Assembly (NCBI GenBank): GCA_034509735.1
Contig: JACGWO010000003.1
Coordinates: forward strand, 12,090,001 to 12,154,000
Direction of reading: 5' to 3'
Source of the DNA: Sesamum alatum
Lineage: Eukaryota > Streptophyta > Magnoliopsida > Lamiales > Pedaliaceae
Length of the DNA: 64,000 nt
Both the position numbers and the translations under genes were made by a program. The notes under the pieces are model-generated. The model made no database searches. It saw only the letters and a list, made by a program, of their open reading frames with translations, and had not been told where the DNA came from. Shown piece after piece: positions 63,978 through 64,000 of the stretch (its first letter is position 1; every line of letters begins with the position of its first letter).

Positions 63978-64000
63978 CCGAATTTTTTTTTTTGTTTTGG

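Overview
This is AT-rich nuclear DNA from a flowering plant, probably a eudicot. The evidence is two plant genes with 8 and 12 GT-AG exons, LTR retrotransposons primed by initiator tRNA-Met, L1-type LINEs, Helitron-like and CACTA-like elements and many foldback MITEs. No bacterial operons, rRNA, tRNA or CRISPR arrays are visible. All judgements were made by eye, without alignment or database search, so repeat boundaries other than those fixed by target-site duplications are approximate.

Two host genes are supported, both on the + strand. (1) 16651-25265 is an ABI1-like (ABIL) gene, a plant subunit family of the SCAR/WAVE actin-nucleation complex. It has 8 exons and 255 codons and is inflated by a 6.5-kb intron 2 full of transposons, including a ~1.9-kb inverted repeat. 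(2) 30197-36518 is a cytosolic aspartate aminotransferase gene with 12 exons, 406 codons and all the catalytic residues I checked. A small retroposon with a 12-bp target duplication sits in intron 10.

Region by region: 1-4162 holds a Ty3/gypsy reverse-transcriptase scrap, leader-like sequence, a probable solo LTR and a foldback MITE. 4168-13952 is a structurally complete minus-strand Ty1-copia element with 2.2-kb LTRs, an exact 5-bp target duplication, PBS and PPT. Its coding region is dead: protease missing, catalytic residues changed in integrase and reverse transcriptase, several frameshifts. 13958-16650 holds a Helitron-like element and a 1.4-kb foldback, followed by the ABIL gene. 25266-29850 holds MITEs, copia LTR remnants, a LINE scrap and a TIR element carrying a Helitron-like insertion, followed by the aminotransferase gene. 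36800-44620 is very AT-rich, essentially non-coding, and framed by Helitron-like termini. 44704-49770 holds a TIR element, a decayed L1-type LINE, a CACTA-like MITE and a LINE fragment in the opposite orientation.

50240-64000 is a nest. A decayed copia gag region abuts an LTR fragment, which is cut by a minus-strand LTR. That LTR is interrupted by a + strand copia element (52576-59593, target duplication AACTT on both sides), and then by two further minus-strand LTR copies in series. All of these LTRs belong to the family of the 4168-13952 element. The most distinctive features are that LTR family (GC-rich leader cassettes, a conserved LTR core block, self-nesting) and the concentration of long inverted repeats in and around the ABIL gene.
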